Below, piece by piece: positions 1 to 7,826 of a DNA stretch of 16,913 nucleotides. The stretch is taken from NCBI GenBank assembly GCA_004554665.1, contig SFKY01000057.1:1-16913 (forward strand), written 5' to 3'. The notes under the pieces are model-generated. The model saw nothing but the letters and a program-made list of their open reading frames with translations. It did not search any database and was not told the DNA's origin. The translations under genes were made by a program, and so were the position numbers. How positions within the stretch are numbered: position 1 is the first letter of the stretch; each line of letters starts with the position of its first letter. This DNA comes from Bacteroidales bacterium (GTDB lineage: Bacteria > Bacteroidota > Bacteroidia > Bacteroidales > Bacteroidaceae).

Positions 1-144
1 CAGTATCTGTTTCTTCTTATCCAGAGAGACATTTGCCTCCTGCCTGTCTTTCAGAGACTGTGATACAAAAGCCAGCAAAAAGGCTACTATCACCACAATG
101 ACCGAAGCGTATATAATCGTATAAGTATTTGAATTTGTCTTCAT
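1..144 (-). CDS. nqrC: Na+-translocating NADH:quinone oxidoreductase subunit C, N-terminal part (cut by window edge)
   Basis: Only the first 48 codons are inside the window; the frame stays open to position 1. The reading begins MKTNSNTYTIIYASVIVVIV, followed by a hydrophobic stretch to about residue 27 and then a charged segment ending DKKKQIL. This is how NqrC subunits of Bacteroidales begin: a single N-terminal membrane anchor ahead of a periplasmic FMN-binding domain. The covalent flavin site lies in the missing part. The ATG overlaps the nqrB stop as TGATG (positions 146-142 on the minus strand), which suggests translational coupling. Role from family knowledge: NqrC passes electrons through its covalently bound FMN within the six-subunit sodium pump NqrA-F. 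Gene order A-B-C supports the call. Confidence 0.9.
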   Translation of the reverse strand, partial: MKTNSNTYTIIYASVIVVIVAFLLAFVSQSLKDRQEANVSLDKKKQIL

Positions 145-1310
145 CACTTAGCCTCCTTATTCTTAATACGGTTAGCCCTGCGCGAGATATTGCGGTTGAC
201 CACACAATAGTCTATTACCGGGGCAAATACATTCATTAACAATATTGCCAACATCATACCTTCGGGATAGCCGGGGTTCATCACACGAATGACGATAGCC
301 ATCAAGCCGATAAGGAATCCATAGATCCACTTGCCTGTCTCTGTACGTGCAGAGGTGACAGGATCGGTGGCCATAAACACGGCACCAAATGCAAAACCAC
401 CCAACACCAGATGTTCATACCATGCCACAGGTGTTGAGCCAAGGCTTTGGAACAAAGCTGCAGTAAGGGCTCCTCCCAAGAAAACACTCAGCATGGTCTT
501 CCAACTGGCAATACCCGTCCACAGCAAAATCACCGCTCCAATAGCAATGGCTATAACAGAAGTCTCGCCGATAGAACCCGGAATGAGACCCGTTACCATG
601 TCGCAGAGTGTAGCATCTAAGGGTGTACCCTGTGCGATGTGTCCCAGCGGTGTAGCCATCGTGGCACCATCAGGAAGCGTGTTACCCAAACCGTGAATCT
701 TATCCGTAGCCACCCATACGGTGTCTCCACTCATCTTGCTGGGATAAGAGAAGAAGAGGAAAGCACGGGCAACGAGCGCAACATTAAGGAAGTTCATACC
801 CGTTCCACCAAAAATCTCTTTGGCAAATATCACGGCAAACGCAATGGCTATAATCAACATCCACAGCGGTGTAGTAACCGGGATAATCAGCGGAATAATG
901 ATACCTGTGACGAGGTAACCCTCCTGGATTTCCTCATGTTTCCACTGTGCCCAAGCAAACTCGATGCCGAGACCTACGATGTAGCTTACCAATACTTTGG
1001 GCAATACGGCCAGGAGTCCATAGCCAAACATCTCCCAGAAACCAGCCGTGGCAAGTGCACCGGCAGCCAGATAGTTCTGATAACCCACATTGTACATGCC
1101 AAAAAGCAAAGCCGGCATCAGGGCTATCACCACAACACTCATGATACGCTTGGAATCGATGGAATCGTGAATGCTTACACCACTCTTGGAAGTGGCATTG
1201 GGCACCAAAACGAAACTCTCAAAACCATCGTACAGACTCCACAAGGACTGGAGCTTGCCTCCTTTCTCGAAATTCGGCCTTATCTTATCAAAAAAACCTT
1301 TCAAATTCAT
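144..1310 (-). CDS. nqrB: Na+-translocating NADH:quinone oxidoreductase subunit B
   Basis: The protein has 388 residues, a normal length for NqrB. It is an integral membrane subunit of the sodium-pumping NADH:quinone oxidoreductase, carrying a covalently attached FMN and taking part in sodium transport and quinone reduction. Hydrophobic segments are seen at about 56-72, 96-120, 133-165, 170-188, 251-267, 275-290, 300-314, 328-344 and 350-370. Conserved-looking stretches include KEIFGGTGMNFLNVALVARA (about 164-183), PGSIGETS (244-251) and FMATDPVTSARTETGKWIYG (312-331). The flavinylation region reads DGATMATPLGHIAQG (214-228); T220 is the likely FMN-bearing threonine, in a TMAT context instead of the usual SGAT. 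The gene starts 4 bases after nqrA and its stop overlaps the nqrC start, so the three genes are one operon. Confidence 0.96.
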   Translation of the reverse strand: MNLKGFFDKIRPNFEKGGKLQSLWSLYDGFESFVLVPNATSKSGVSIHDSIDSKRIMSVVVIALMPALLFGMYNVGYQNYLAAGALATAGFWEMFGYGLLAVLPKVLVSYIVGLGIEFAWAQWKHEEIQEGYLVTGIIIPLIIPVTTPLWMLIIAIAFAVIFAKEIFGGTGMNFLNVALVARAFLFFSYPSKMSGDTVWVATDKIHGLGNTLPDGATMATPLGHIAQGTPLDATLCDMVTGLIPGSIGETSVIAIAIGAVILLWTGIASWKTMLSVFLGGALTAALFQSLGSTPVAWYEHLVLGGFAFGAVFMATDPVTSARTETGKWIYGFLIGLMAIVIRVMNPGYPEGMMLAILLMNVFAPVIDYCVVNRNISRRANRIKNKEAK

Positions 1311-1314
1311 AGTT

Positions 1315-2664
1315 CTAAGCGTTTTCTTTACGTAATATGTCCAATCCTTCTCTCACAATCTTTTGCAATTCCAATTTGGAGGAATCGACAAATTCTGCCA
1401 CGGCAAAGTCCTCTGGACTCACCTCGTAAATACCCAATTGCTCCTGACGGTCAATATCTCCGGCAATGATAGCCTTGATGAGATACTCGCCATAGATGTC
1501 CATGGGCAATACGCGGTCATACTCTCCACTCATGATAAGATGGCGTTGTCCACCTTTAATACGTGCATCCAAGTCGTAGTCACGTTTGCCCTGCAACCAC
1601 GAGAAATAACTCTTGGAAGCCGAGAACTGCTTAAAACGTGGCAATATCCAGCCAAAAGCCTCATTCACATTATCGCCTTCGGGGATGACCGTCACCTCAG
1701 ACGTATGCGCACCCAGATAATCTGTCATGGCAGAGACACGCCCCGTCAAGGGATTGCCGTTCAAGATACGCACGTGGTCAAGACGTACAAGGTTGCCTTC
1801 CAACACTGCTGCAAGCGGCGTTCCGACCAAAGTCTCCACGTAAGAGGGATGTGTAACCATGCTACCGGCCACAGCCACCTTTCTCACCAGATTCACTTTG
1901 CCCTCCAAGAAGAGTCGGCCAAAGAAAATGACAGCCGTAGGGTCTACCGTCCAAACCACTTCACCCTTGTTGACCGGGTCTATGTGGTTTACCTGCACAC
2001 CCACGTTGCCTGCCGGACACGGACCATCAAACACATAGGTCTCTACCGACGTGGCGGCTGTCAGTGCCTTCGACGACTGCATCCTGCCTATACCCAGATA
2101 CACTTTGGCTATCTTCGACAGCGCCGTCAAACCTGCTTGGAATGCAGTCTCATTTCCTTTCAGCTCCATCTCAAAATCGCCTGCAAGCGGCATATCCCTC
2201 AAGGCAGAGACGAATATCGCCTTGGGCTCGGCCTTGGGTTGCGTAGATACCGCATAGGGAAGCTGGTTGATATAGCCAAAAAGGCCGGCTTCCAACAAAG
2301 CATCCACCACCTCTCTCCCTTGCAGGGAATCAACCTTCTTCACCCCAAAGTCAACAAACTCCTGGGTATCGTCGGCCTTTACCTTCACACACAGAACTCT
2401 TCGGCGCTCGCCTCTCAGCACTGCGGTGACAACGCCACTGACAGGTGAGGCGAACTTCACATCCGGATAGTTCTTGTTGATAAACAATGCGTCTCCAGCC
2501 TTGACATGTTGTCCTTCGCTGACCACCACCTTGGGAGTCACTCCTGCAAAATCTTCAGGTACCAGCGCATATTCACCGCGTACCCCCAATGTTGCAGACT
2601 GCTCTGTGGCACGTCCTTTCAGTTTAATGTTCAGGCCCTTGCGCAATTTAATCACATTTGCCAT
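1315..2664 (-). CDS. nqrA: Na+-translocating NADH:quinone oxidoreductase subunit A
   Basis: The protein has 449 residues, the usual size for NqrA. It begins MANVIKLRKGLNIKLKGRAT, the typical NqrA opening, and has no membrane-spanning segment, as expected for the cytoplasmic peripheral subunit that sits on NqrB near the quinone site. The N-terminal third has the lipoyl/barrel-sandwich character of the family (VVSEGQHVKAGDALFINK and PVSGVVTAVLRGERR, about residues 47-90). A motif-rich stretch follows (FVSALRDMPLAGDFE, about 151-165), and the C-terminal half includes HPSYVETLVGTPL and the terminal NqrA region. It is the first gene of the nqr operon, 4 bases ahead of nqrB, and its start faces a 146-base divergent region. 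A TATTTTTG box (minus strand, 2721-2714) lies about 50 bases upstream of the ATG. Confidence 0.97.
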   Translation of the reverse strand: MANVIKLRKGLNIKLKGRATEQSATLGVRGEYALVPEDFAGVTPKVVVSEGQHVKAGDALFINKNYPDVKFASPVSGVVTAVLRGERRRVLCVKVKADDTQEFVDFGVKKVDSLQGREVVDALLEAGLFGYINQLPYAVSTQPKAEPKAIFVSALRDMPLAGDFEMELKGNETAFQAGLTALSKIAKVYLGIGRMQSSKALTAATSVETYVFDGPCPAGNVGVQVNHIDPVNKGEVVWTVDPTAVIFFGRLFLEGKVNLVRKVAVAGSMVTHPSYVETLVGTPLAAVLEGNLVRLDHVRILNGNPLTGRVSAMTDYLGAHTSEVTVIPEGDNVNEAFGWILPRFKQFSASKSYFSWLQGKRDYDLDARIKGGQRHLIMSGEYDRVLPMDIYGEYLIKAIIAGDIDRQEQLGIYEVSPEDFAVAEFVDSSKLELQKIVREGLDILRKENA

Positions 2665-2713
2665 ATAAATTCACTGTATTTATTATAATATTATAATCAT
2701 CGAATAGACAATG

Positions 2714-2721
2714 CAAAAATA
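2714..2721 (-). promoter_or_regulatory. Candidate -7 box of the nqr operon promoter
   Basis: On the minus strand this reads TATTTTTG, matching the Bacteroidota -7 consensus TAnnTTTG. It lies 50 bases upstream of the nqrA ATG, leaving a leader of roughly 40 bases. No clear TTTG-like -33 element is seen at the expected distance, and the surrounding sequence is very A/T-rich, so a chance match is possible. Confidence 0.5.
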
Positions 2722-2785
2722 AGCAAAAACATGGACAATAAGAAAAAAAATCACATGAAAATCCCCTGCAATGGAGAAAAAAATG

Positions 2786-2793
2786 TAAATTTG
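2786..2793 (+). promoter_or_regulatory. Candidate -7 box of the tamB-like gene promoter
   Basis: TAAATTTG matches the Bacteroidota -7 consensus TAnnTTTG. It ends only 17 bases before the TTG chosen as the start of the tamB-like gene, which implies a very short 5' leader of about 10 bases. No convincing -33 TTTG is seen. If translation really began further upstream, the box would lie inside the coding region. Confidence 0.5.
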
Positions 2794-2810
2794 CAAAACA
2801 TTCTACATTT

Positions 2811-5800
2811 TTGAATACGCTCAAACATATCCTGAACGGTGTCATCTGGCTCTTGGTGGGGCTGATTGTAGCACTGATGATATTGACGCATGTGCCGCCA
2901 ATACAGCGTTTTGTCGGCAGTCAGGTAAGCGACGCGATAGCCAAAAAGCTCGGCACCAAAGTCAATGTGGAACGTGTAGACTTAGGATTCTTCAACCGTA
3001 TCATCGTAGACGGCGTGGAAATTTGCGACCAACAGGGCAAGAGCATGCTGAAAGCCACACGCCTATCAGCCAAGTTCGATTATCTTGCCCTTACAGAGGG
3101 TCGCATCTCCATCTCCTCTGCACAACTGTTTGGCTTGCAGGCCAACCTCTACAAGGCCACAGCCGATGCAACCCCCAATTTCCAGTTTGTCCTCGACTCC
3201 CTTGCATCCAAAGACACAACCTCTCACAAGCCGCTGGATTTGGCCATCCACTCGCTCATTATCCGAAACGGGAACATCAGATACGACCAGCACGACATCC
3301 CCACCCCATCCCGGTTCACCCCCCAGCATCTTCACTTGACCGATGTAAGCACACACATCATGCTTAACAGTCTGAAAGACGACTCGCTCAACCTCTTTGT
3401 CAAGAAACTTTCGTTCAAGGAACGTGCCGGACTGGAAATCAAGTCGCTTTCGTTCAGCGTCATCGCCGACAAGCAACACGGCCGCCTTGACGATTTTTGT
3501 CTCCAACTGCCACACTCCACCCTCAATATTCCTTCCATCCGAGCTACGTATCAGAGCCGCGACAAGAAGATTGACATGGGTACACTACAGTTTGAAGGAA
3601 ACATTGCTCCATCTTCCATAACACCCTACGACTTAAACTGTTTCATAGGTTCATTAGACAAGATGGACACACCTGTCAATCTCTATGCCTCCTTCCACGG
3701 AACGGGGACTTTGGCCACGGTCAGCAAACTCAATATCAGCACTTGCCAAGACAAGATTTCGCTCAATGCCCACGGCATGGTGAGCCAATGGAACACGCAG
3801 CCACACTGGAAGTTTTACATCGACGGACTGAAAGCCGAAGCCGACGGGATAGAGGATATAGCCGACAAACTCCAGCCACAGATATCCATCCCCGCACCTA
3901 TCCTCCGCATCGGCAGCATCAAACTGACCGGAGAGGTCAGTGGACACGATCAGGCACTCGTCGCCCACGGGAAGATAAGCGCCGATGCCGGCGACCTTTC
4001 CCTTCAGATCCAACGTGATGGTGCACGCATCAACGGGCACATAGAAACCAAAGAAGTCAACTTGGAGCGCATCCTTGACGACACACACTTCGGTATGATC
4101 ACCACCACGTTGGACATTCAAGCCACACTTAAAGGAACAAAGCCTGAACAGATGACAGCCAAGGGACTCGTTGCCCGATTCGATTACAACACTTATCCGT
4201 ACAGCAACATCGCCATAGATGGCAAGCTCGCCAACCAACTCTTCAGCGGCAGTGTCAATATGGACGACCCCAACGGACAAATCGTCTTCAACGGTACGGT
4301 CAATCTGGCCAAAGGAAAAGAAACGGCCAACCTGCTGTTAGGCGTGCGCCACCTGAATCCCTCTGCCCTGAAACTATCCAACCAGTGGCCGGGGGCTTCG
4401 TTCGATTTTGACCTACAAGCCGACTTGCAAGGCAATTCTATCAATACCGTTTGTGGTGCCCTGGCACTCACCGACTTCAGGATGAGGGGTGGCGAAGAAG
4501 ATTTTGTCCTCGAGTCGCTCACCGCCAAGGCCGACCACGAGGGAAAAGCACGTACATTGACCATAGACAGCGATTTTGGCCATGTGCAGATAGATGGTTG
4601 CTACGACTATACCACCATCGCACAGAGTATCACCAACCTGATAGGCACCAAGTTGCCCACGCTGCCGGGACTTCCCAAGACCAACAAGGAGATACACAAT
4701 GATTTTGCCATCGAGGCCAATATCCACAAGTCTGACTGGCTCAACCACCTGCTGGGCATTCCCCTCCAACTTAGTCGCCCGCTGCAGATGAAAGGAAGCA
4801 TCGACGACCATACCCACCAGATGACGATGGTGGTGGATATGCCATCATTTGCCTATGCCGGCAAGCAGTATCGGCATGGGCACCTGCGCATGACGGCTCC
4901 CGGCGACACCCTCAAGGCATACGCACATCTACAACAGACCACTGATGGGGCCCTCGGTACCTATTGGAACGTACAAGCCACGGCAGCCGACAACAAACTG
5001 CATACATTCTTGTCGTTCGAGAACAACAACAAACATGGATTCAGCGGCCAACTGGACACCGAAACCCGTTTTTACAACGACGAGAGAGGTGCTGCAGCCC
5101 ATATCGCCATCCAACCATCGGAGATAACCATCGGCGACACCATCTGGAATGTCAAACCGGCCGACATACACTACAGCAAAGACCATGTGGCCATCCACAA
5201 CTTCACCATCGAGCACAATCGGCAACACATCATCGTCTCGGGAAATGCCACCAAGGATGCACAAGACACGGTCACCGTAGACCTGCAGGATGTAGATGTG
5301 AGCTATATTCTCAATCTTGTCAATTTCCATGCTGTCGAGTTCAGCGGCAAAGCGACCGGTTATGCCTATATCGCCGGTGCCTTTGACAATCCCGATGCCT
5401 CGGCCGACCTGTTGGTCACCAACTTCAAGTTTGAGGAAGGCCGCATGGGCGTACTCTCCGCCAATGTCAAACTCAACAAAGCCGATGAACAGCTCGACAT
5501 CGATGCCATCGCCTACGATGAAGACAACGCGCGAACCGTCATAAAAGGATATGTATCGCCCAAACGCAACTATATAGATCTGGGAATCGACGCCATCCAC
5601 ACCAGGGGCGAGTTTCTCGGCAGCTTCTGCGGCAGTTTTATGCGCGACATCAACCTCCGTGCCGACGGACACGTACGTGTGTTTGGGGACCTGAAGGACA
5701 TCAACTTGGAGGGTAAGGCCAAAATAAACGGTACGGTAGGCATCAAGCCTCTCAATACCACCTACACCCTGCGCGATGCCTCGCTGACCATGATTCCCGA

Positions 5801-7259
5801 CGAGATCAAGATTGACAACGATTCCATCTTCGACCGCAACGGCAATTACGGCATCGTGTCGGGCAGCCTCTACCACAAGCATCTTACACGCCTCACCTAC
5901 GACATCCATGTAGATGCCTACAACCTGCTGTCTTACGATACCAAGGACTACGGAGACGACACGTTCTTCGGCACCGTGTTTGCCACAGGCCGGTGCGGCA
6001 TCCGCGGCAAGAGCGGAGAGGTGACCATCGATGCCCACCTTACCCCCGAGCAAGGCTCGTTTATCGAGTACAACGCCGCCTCGCCCGATGCCATCAGCAA
6101 CCAGGCGTTCATCCACTGGACAGACCGCAATGCCAAGCCCAACACAGCCAATGAAGAAAGTGAGGGAATACAGGCCGAAAATATTCTGGCCGATATTCCA
6201 AGCGACATCCACATGAATCTGCTCATCAACTGCACCCCGCAGGCCACGCTGCGCGTGTTGATGGACAAACAGAGTGGCGACTATATCGCGCTCAATGGCA
6301 ACGGAACCATCCGCGCCACCTATTTCAACAAGGGCAGCTTCGATATGTTTGGCACGTACGAGGTAGACCACGGTATCTACAAACTCACCATACAGAATGT
6401 GATACGACGCGACTTCCAGTTCCAGCCCGGCGGCACCATCGGATTTGGCGGCGATGCGATGGATGCCAACCTCAACCTCAAGGCGCAGTATGCCATCAAT
6501 GGCGTAAGCCTTTCCGACCTCAACATAGGCCGATCCTTTACCAGCAACAACATTAGGGTCAATTGTCTCATGAACATCACCGGAACTCCACGTGCACCCC
6601 GTGTAGACTTCGGACTCGACCTGCCTACCATCAGCAACGATGCCCGACAGATGGTGACCAACCTCATCAACAGCGAGGAAGAGATGAACCAGCAGGTGCT
6701 CTATCTGCTCGCCGTAGGCCGGTTCTACTCACAGGGCAACAACAACGCCACGCAAGATGGCGGCACGCAGCAGAGCCGTACCTCGCTGGCCATGCAGAGT
6801 ATCCTCAGCGGCACCCTCAGCCAGCAGTTGAGCAATGTATTGAGCTCGGTGACACATAGTTCCAACTGGAATCTGGGTGCCAATATCTCCACCGGTGACG
6901 AGGGATGGAACAATGCCGAATACGAAGGACTGCTAAGCGGGCGGCTGCTCAACAACCGGCTGCTGATCAATGGCCAGTTCGGATACCGCGACAATGCCAA
7001 TGCCACCACCAGTTTCATCGGCGACTTTGACCTTCGCTACCTCATATTCCCCAACGGCAACTTTTCGGTGCGTGTCTACAACCAGACCAACGACCGCTAT
7101 TTTACCCGCAACAGCCTTAACACCCAAGGCGTGGGACTCATTCTGAAAAAAGACTTCAATGGTTGGCGCGACCTCTTCGGCATCGTCAAGAAAAAGAAGA
7201 CGAAGAAGACCCAAAAAGCGAAGAAAGACAAAAAGGGGAAAAACTATTCAGCCAGATAA
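2811..7259 (+). CDS. tamB: TamB-like (DUF490) inner-membrane-anchored translocation and assembly protein
   Basis: This 1482-residue protein has one N-terminal membrane helix (about residues 7-26) followed by a very long periplasmic region of repetitive beta-strand character. That is the AsmA/TamB architecture: an elongated hydrophobic groove bridging inner and outer membranes, linked to lipid transport and outer-membrane protein assembly. The last 450 or so residues look like the TamB C-terminal domain, including GNGTIRATYFNKGSFDMFGT, FQFQPGGTIGFGGDAMDANL, LYLLAVGRF and a final beta-rich stretch ending GVGLILKKDF. The protein then ends in an unusual lysine-rich tail (about 12 lysines in 23 residues). 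The start is TTG; no in-frame ATG lies closer to the membrane helix. A TAAATTTG box is just upstream. The 3' end overlaps the convergent 87-codon gene by 16 bases. The family call is solid; the exact cargo is unknown. Confidence 0.9.
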   Translation: MNTLKHILNGVIWLLVGLIVALMILTHVPPIQRFVGSQVSDAIAKKLGTKVNVERVDLGFFNRIIVDGVEICDQQGKSMLKATRLSAKFDYLALTEGRISISSAQLFGLQANLYKATADATPNFQFVLDSLASKDTTSHKPLDLAIHSLIIRNGNIRYDQHDIPTPSRFTPQHLHLTDVSTHIMLNSLKDDSLNLFVKKLSFKERAGLEIKSLSFSVIADKQHGRLDDFCLQLPHSTLNIPSIRATYQSRDKKIDMGTLQFEGNIAPSSITPYDLNCFIGSLDKMDTPVNLYASFHGTGTLATVSKLNISTCQDKISLNAHGMVSQWNTQPHWKFYIDGLKAEADGIEDIADKLQPQISIPAPILRIGSIKLTGEVSGHDQALVAHGKISADAGDLSLQIQRDGARINGHIETKEVNLERILDDTHFGMITTTLDIQATLKGTKPEQMTAKGLVARFDYNTYPYSNIAIDGKLANQLFSGSVNMDDPNGQIVFNGTVNLAKGKETANLLLGVRHLNPSALKLSNQWPGASFDFDLQADLQGNSINTVCGALALTDFRMRGGEEDFVLESLTAKADHEGKARTLTIDSDFGHVQIDGCYDYTTIAQSITNLIGTKLPTLPGLPKTNKEIHNDFAIEANIHKSDWLNHLLGIPLQLSRPLQMKGSIDDHTHQMTMVVDMPSFAYAGKQYRHGHLRMTAPGDTLKAYAHLQQTTDGALGTYWNVQATAADNKLHTFLSFENNNKHGFSGQLDTETRFYNDERGAAAHIAIQPSEITIGDTIWNVKPADIHYSKDHVAIHNFTIEHNRQHIIVSGNATKDAQDTVTVDLQDVDVSYILNLVNFHAVEFSGKATGYAYIAGAFDNPDASADLLVTNFKFEEGRMGVLSANVKLNKADEQLDIDAIAYDEDNARTVIKGYVSPKRNYIDLGIDAIHTRGEFLGSFCGSFMRDINLRADGHVRVFGDLKDINLEGKAKINGTVGIKPLNTTYTLRDASLTMIPDEIKIDNDSIFDRNGNYGIVSGSLYHKHLTRLTYDIHVDAYNLLSYDTKDYGDDTFFGTVFATGRCGIRGKSGEVTIDAHLTPEQGSFIEYNAASPDAISNQAFIHWTDRNAKPNTANEESEGIQAENILADIPSDIHMNLLINCTPQATLRVLMDKQSGDYIALNGNGTIRATYFNKGSFDMFGTYEVDHGIYKLTIQNVIRRDFQFQPGGTIGFGGDAMDANLNLKAQYAINGVSLSDLNIGRSFTSNNIRVNCLMNITGTPRAPRVDFGLDLPTISNDARQMVTNLINSEEEMNQQVLYLLAVGRFYSQGNNNATQDGGTQQSRTSLAMQSILSGTLSQQLSNVLSSVTHSSNWNLGANISTGDEGWNNAEYEGLLSGRLLNNRLLINGQFGYRDNANATTSFIGDFDLRYLIFPNGNFSVRVYNQTNDRYFTRNSLNTQGVGLILKKDFNGWRDLFGIVKKKKTKKTQKAKKDKKGKNYSAR

Positions 7260-7507
7260 CTGTCGTCTTCGTCCATTAGTTCCAGCGCATCACGCTTGGC
7301 TTTCAGTTCCTGTTCCAAGGGGTCTATCCATATCTGTTTGTAATTATAGATATCGCCCGTTTCACCCCATACCGAATCCAACTCGTCGTTATCGAAGTTG
7401 CGCCGATGATTTCCCAACATCTGTTCATACTCATAATAATGTTCCCGCAACAACTCTTCCAACTCGTCTATATCACTGATTAGTCTTGCTTTTATCTGTT
7501 CTTCCAT
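7244..7507 (-). CDS. Small acidic protein of unknown function
   Basis: An 87-residue protein beginning MEEQIKARLISDIDELEELL and ending LELMDEDDSYLAE. I do not recognise the family. It is strongly charged, rich in Glu and Asp, with aromatic clusters (HYYEYEQ; WGETGDIYNYKQIWIDP). It looks alpha-helical at both ends with a Trp/Tyr-containing middle. There is no signal peptide, membrane helix or cysteine, so it is probably cytoplasmic. Support for its being real: an ATG start, a TATATTTG promoter-like box 35 bases upstream, and a sensible composition. It runs tail to tail into the tamB-like gene and shares 16 bases with it. It could be a conserved Bacteroidales hypothetical protein, but that cannot be tested here. 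Confidence 0.7.
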   Translation of the reverse strand: MEEQIKARLISDIDELEELLREHYYEYEQMLGNHRRNFDNDELDSVWGETGDIYNYKQIWIDPLEQELKAKRDALELMDEDDSYLAE

Positions 7508-7541
7508 ACAGCAGATAGGCTAAAGGTCTATAATCTACCTA

Positions 7542-7549
7542 CAAATATA
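7542..7549 (-). promoter_or_regulatory. Candidate -7 box for the 87-codon gene
   Basis: On the minus strand this reads TATATTTG, a full match to TAnnTTTG, 34 bases upstream of the ATG of the small acidic protein. It implies a leader of about 25-30 bases. No clear -33 element is seen at normal spacing. Confidence 0.5.
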
Positions 7550-7564
7550 CATGATTAGACGCAC

Positions 7565-7590
7565 AATTCCTTGACTTTCGTCAAGAAATT
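7565..7590. repeat. Imperfect 26-bp palindrome (operator or terminator candidate)
   Basis: The core CTTGAC-TTTC-GTCAAG (7570-7585) is a perfect 6-bp stem with a 4-base loop. After one mismatch it extends by AATT/AATT on the outside, giving 10 paired positions of 11. It lies between the start of the small minus-strand gene and the toxin-antitoxin relic, with a run of seven T's at 7604-7610. It could be a binding site for a dimeric regulator (toxin-antitoxin operons often repress themselves) or part of a terminator. Confidence 0.4.
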
Positions 7591-7664
7591 TCATCCTGCT
7601 TCTGTTTTTTTAACGTAACCATTGTGCACTATGATGCGTTATTCGTAGTCGACGCATACCATTT

Positions 7665-7826
7665 GTGATTACTGCAGACCCAGAAGAACCTGTACGTGAA
7701 AAAGCGATTGCATCCTTCCGCAAAATCAGGCAAGAAGCCGAATCGCAATCAGAGCCAGAAATCACCTTAGAGGAGATTAATGCCGAAATCAATGCCATAC
7801 GGCAAACAAAAACGGAACAAGAATGA
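7665..7826 (+). CDS. Short antitoxin-like frame (type II toxin-antitoxin relic)
   Basis: A 53-codon frame from a GTG at 7665 to TGA at 7824-7826. The product starts VITADPEEPVREKAIASFRK, continues KIRQEAES and ends in EITLEEINAEINAIRQTKTE. The helical FRKIRQEA...TLEEINAEI pattern resembles the C-terminal toxin-binding part of Phd/RelB-type antitoxins. The stop overlaps the next ATG as ATGA, the usual coupling of antitoxin and toxin genes. The in-frame stop at 7632 and the lack of an in-frame ATG leave it unclear whether GTG is the true start or the 5' end has been lost. The frame is too short and has too atypical a start for routine gene callers. The family match is a resemblance from memory only. 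Confidence 0.5.
   Translation: MITADPEEPVREKAIASFRKIRQEAESQSEPEITLEEINAEINAIRQTKTEQE

Larger units (their letters stand above)
2665..2810. other. Divergent intergenic region between nqrA and the tamB-like gene
   Basis: A very A/T-rich 146-base region with one candidate -7 box for each direction (minus strand 2721-2714, plus strand 2786-2793). It also holds a run of seven A's at 2777-2783 after an ATG that is out of frame with tamB. No hairpin of note was seen. Confidence 0.6.

Noticed and set aside
639..2448. Long plus-strand frames of 276 and 361 codons opposite nqrB and nqrA
   Set aside because: They are antisense shadows of two well-recognised genes, with His/Arg/Gln-rich sequence lacking any domain pattern.
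4929..6371. A 480-codon open frame on the minus strand inside the tamB-like gene
   Set aside because: It is a mirror of the tamB-like coding frame. The translation has low-complexity Val/Gly/Ile/Asp composition and no family signal, while the plus strand encodes a clear TamB protein.
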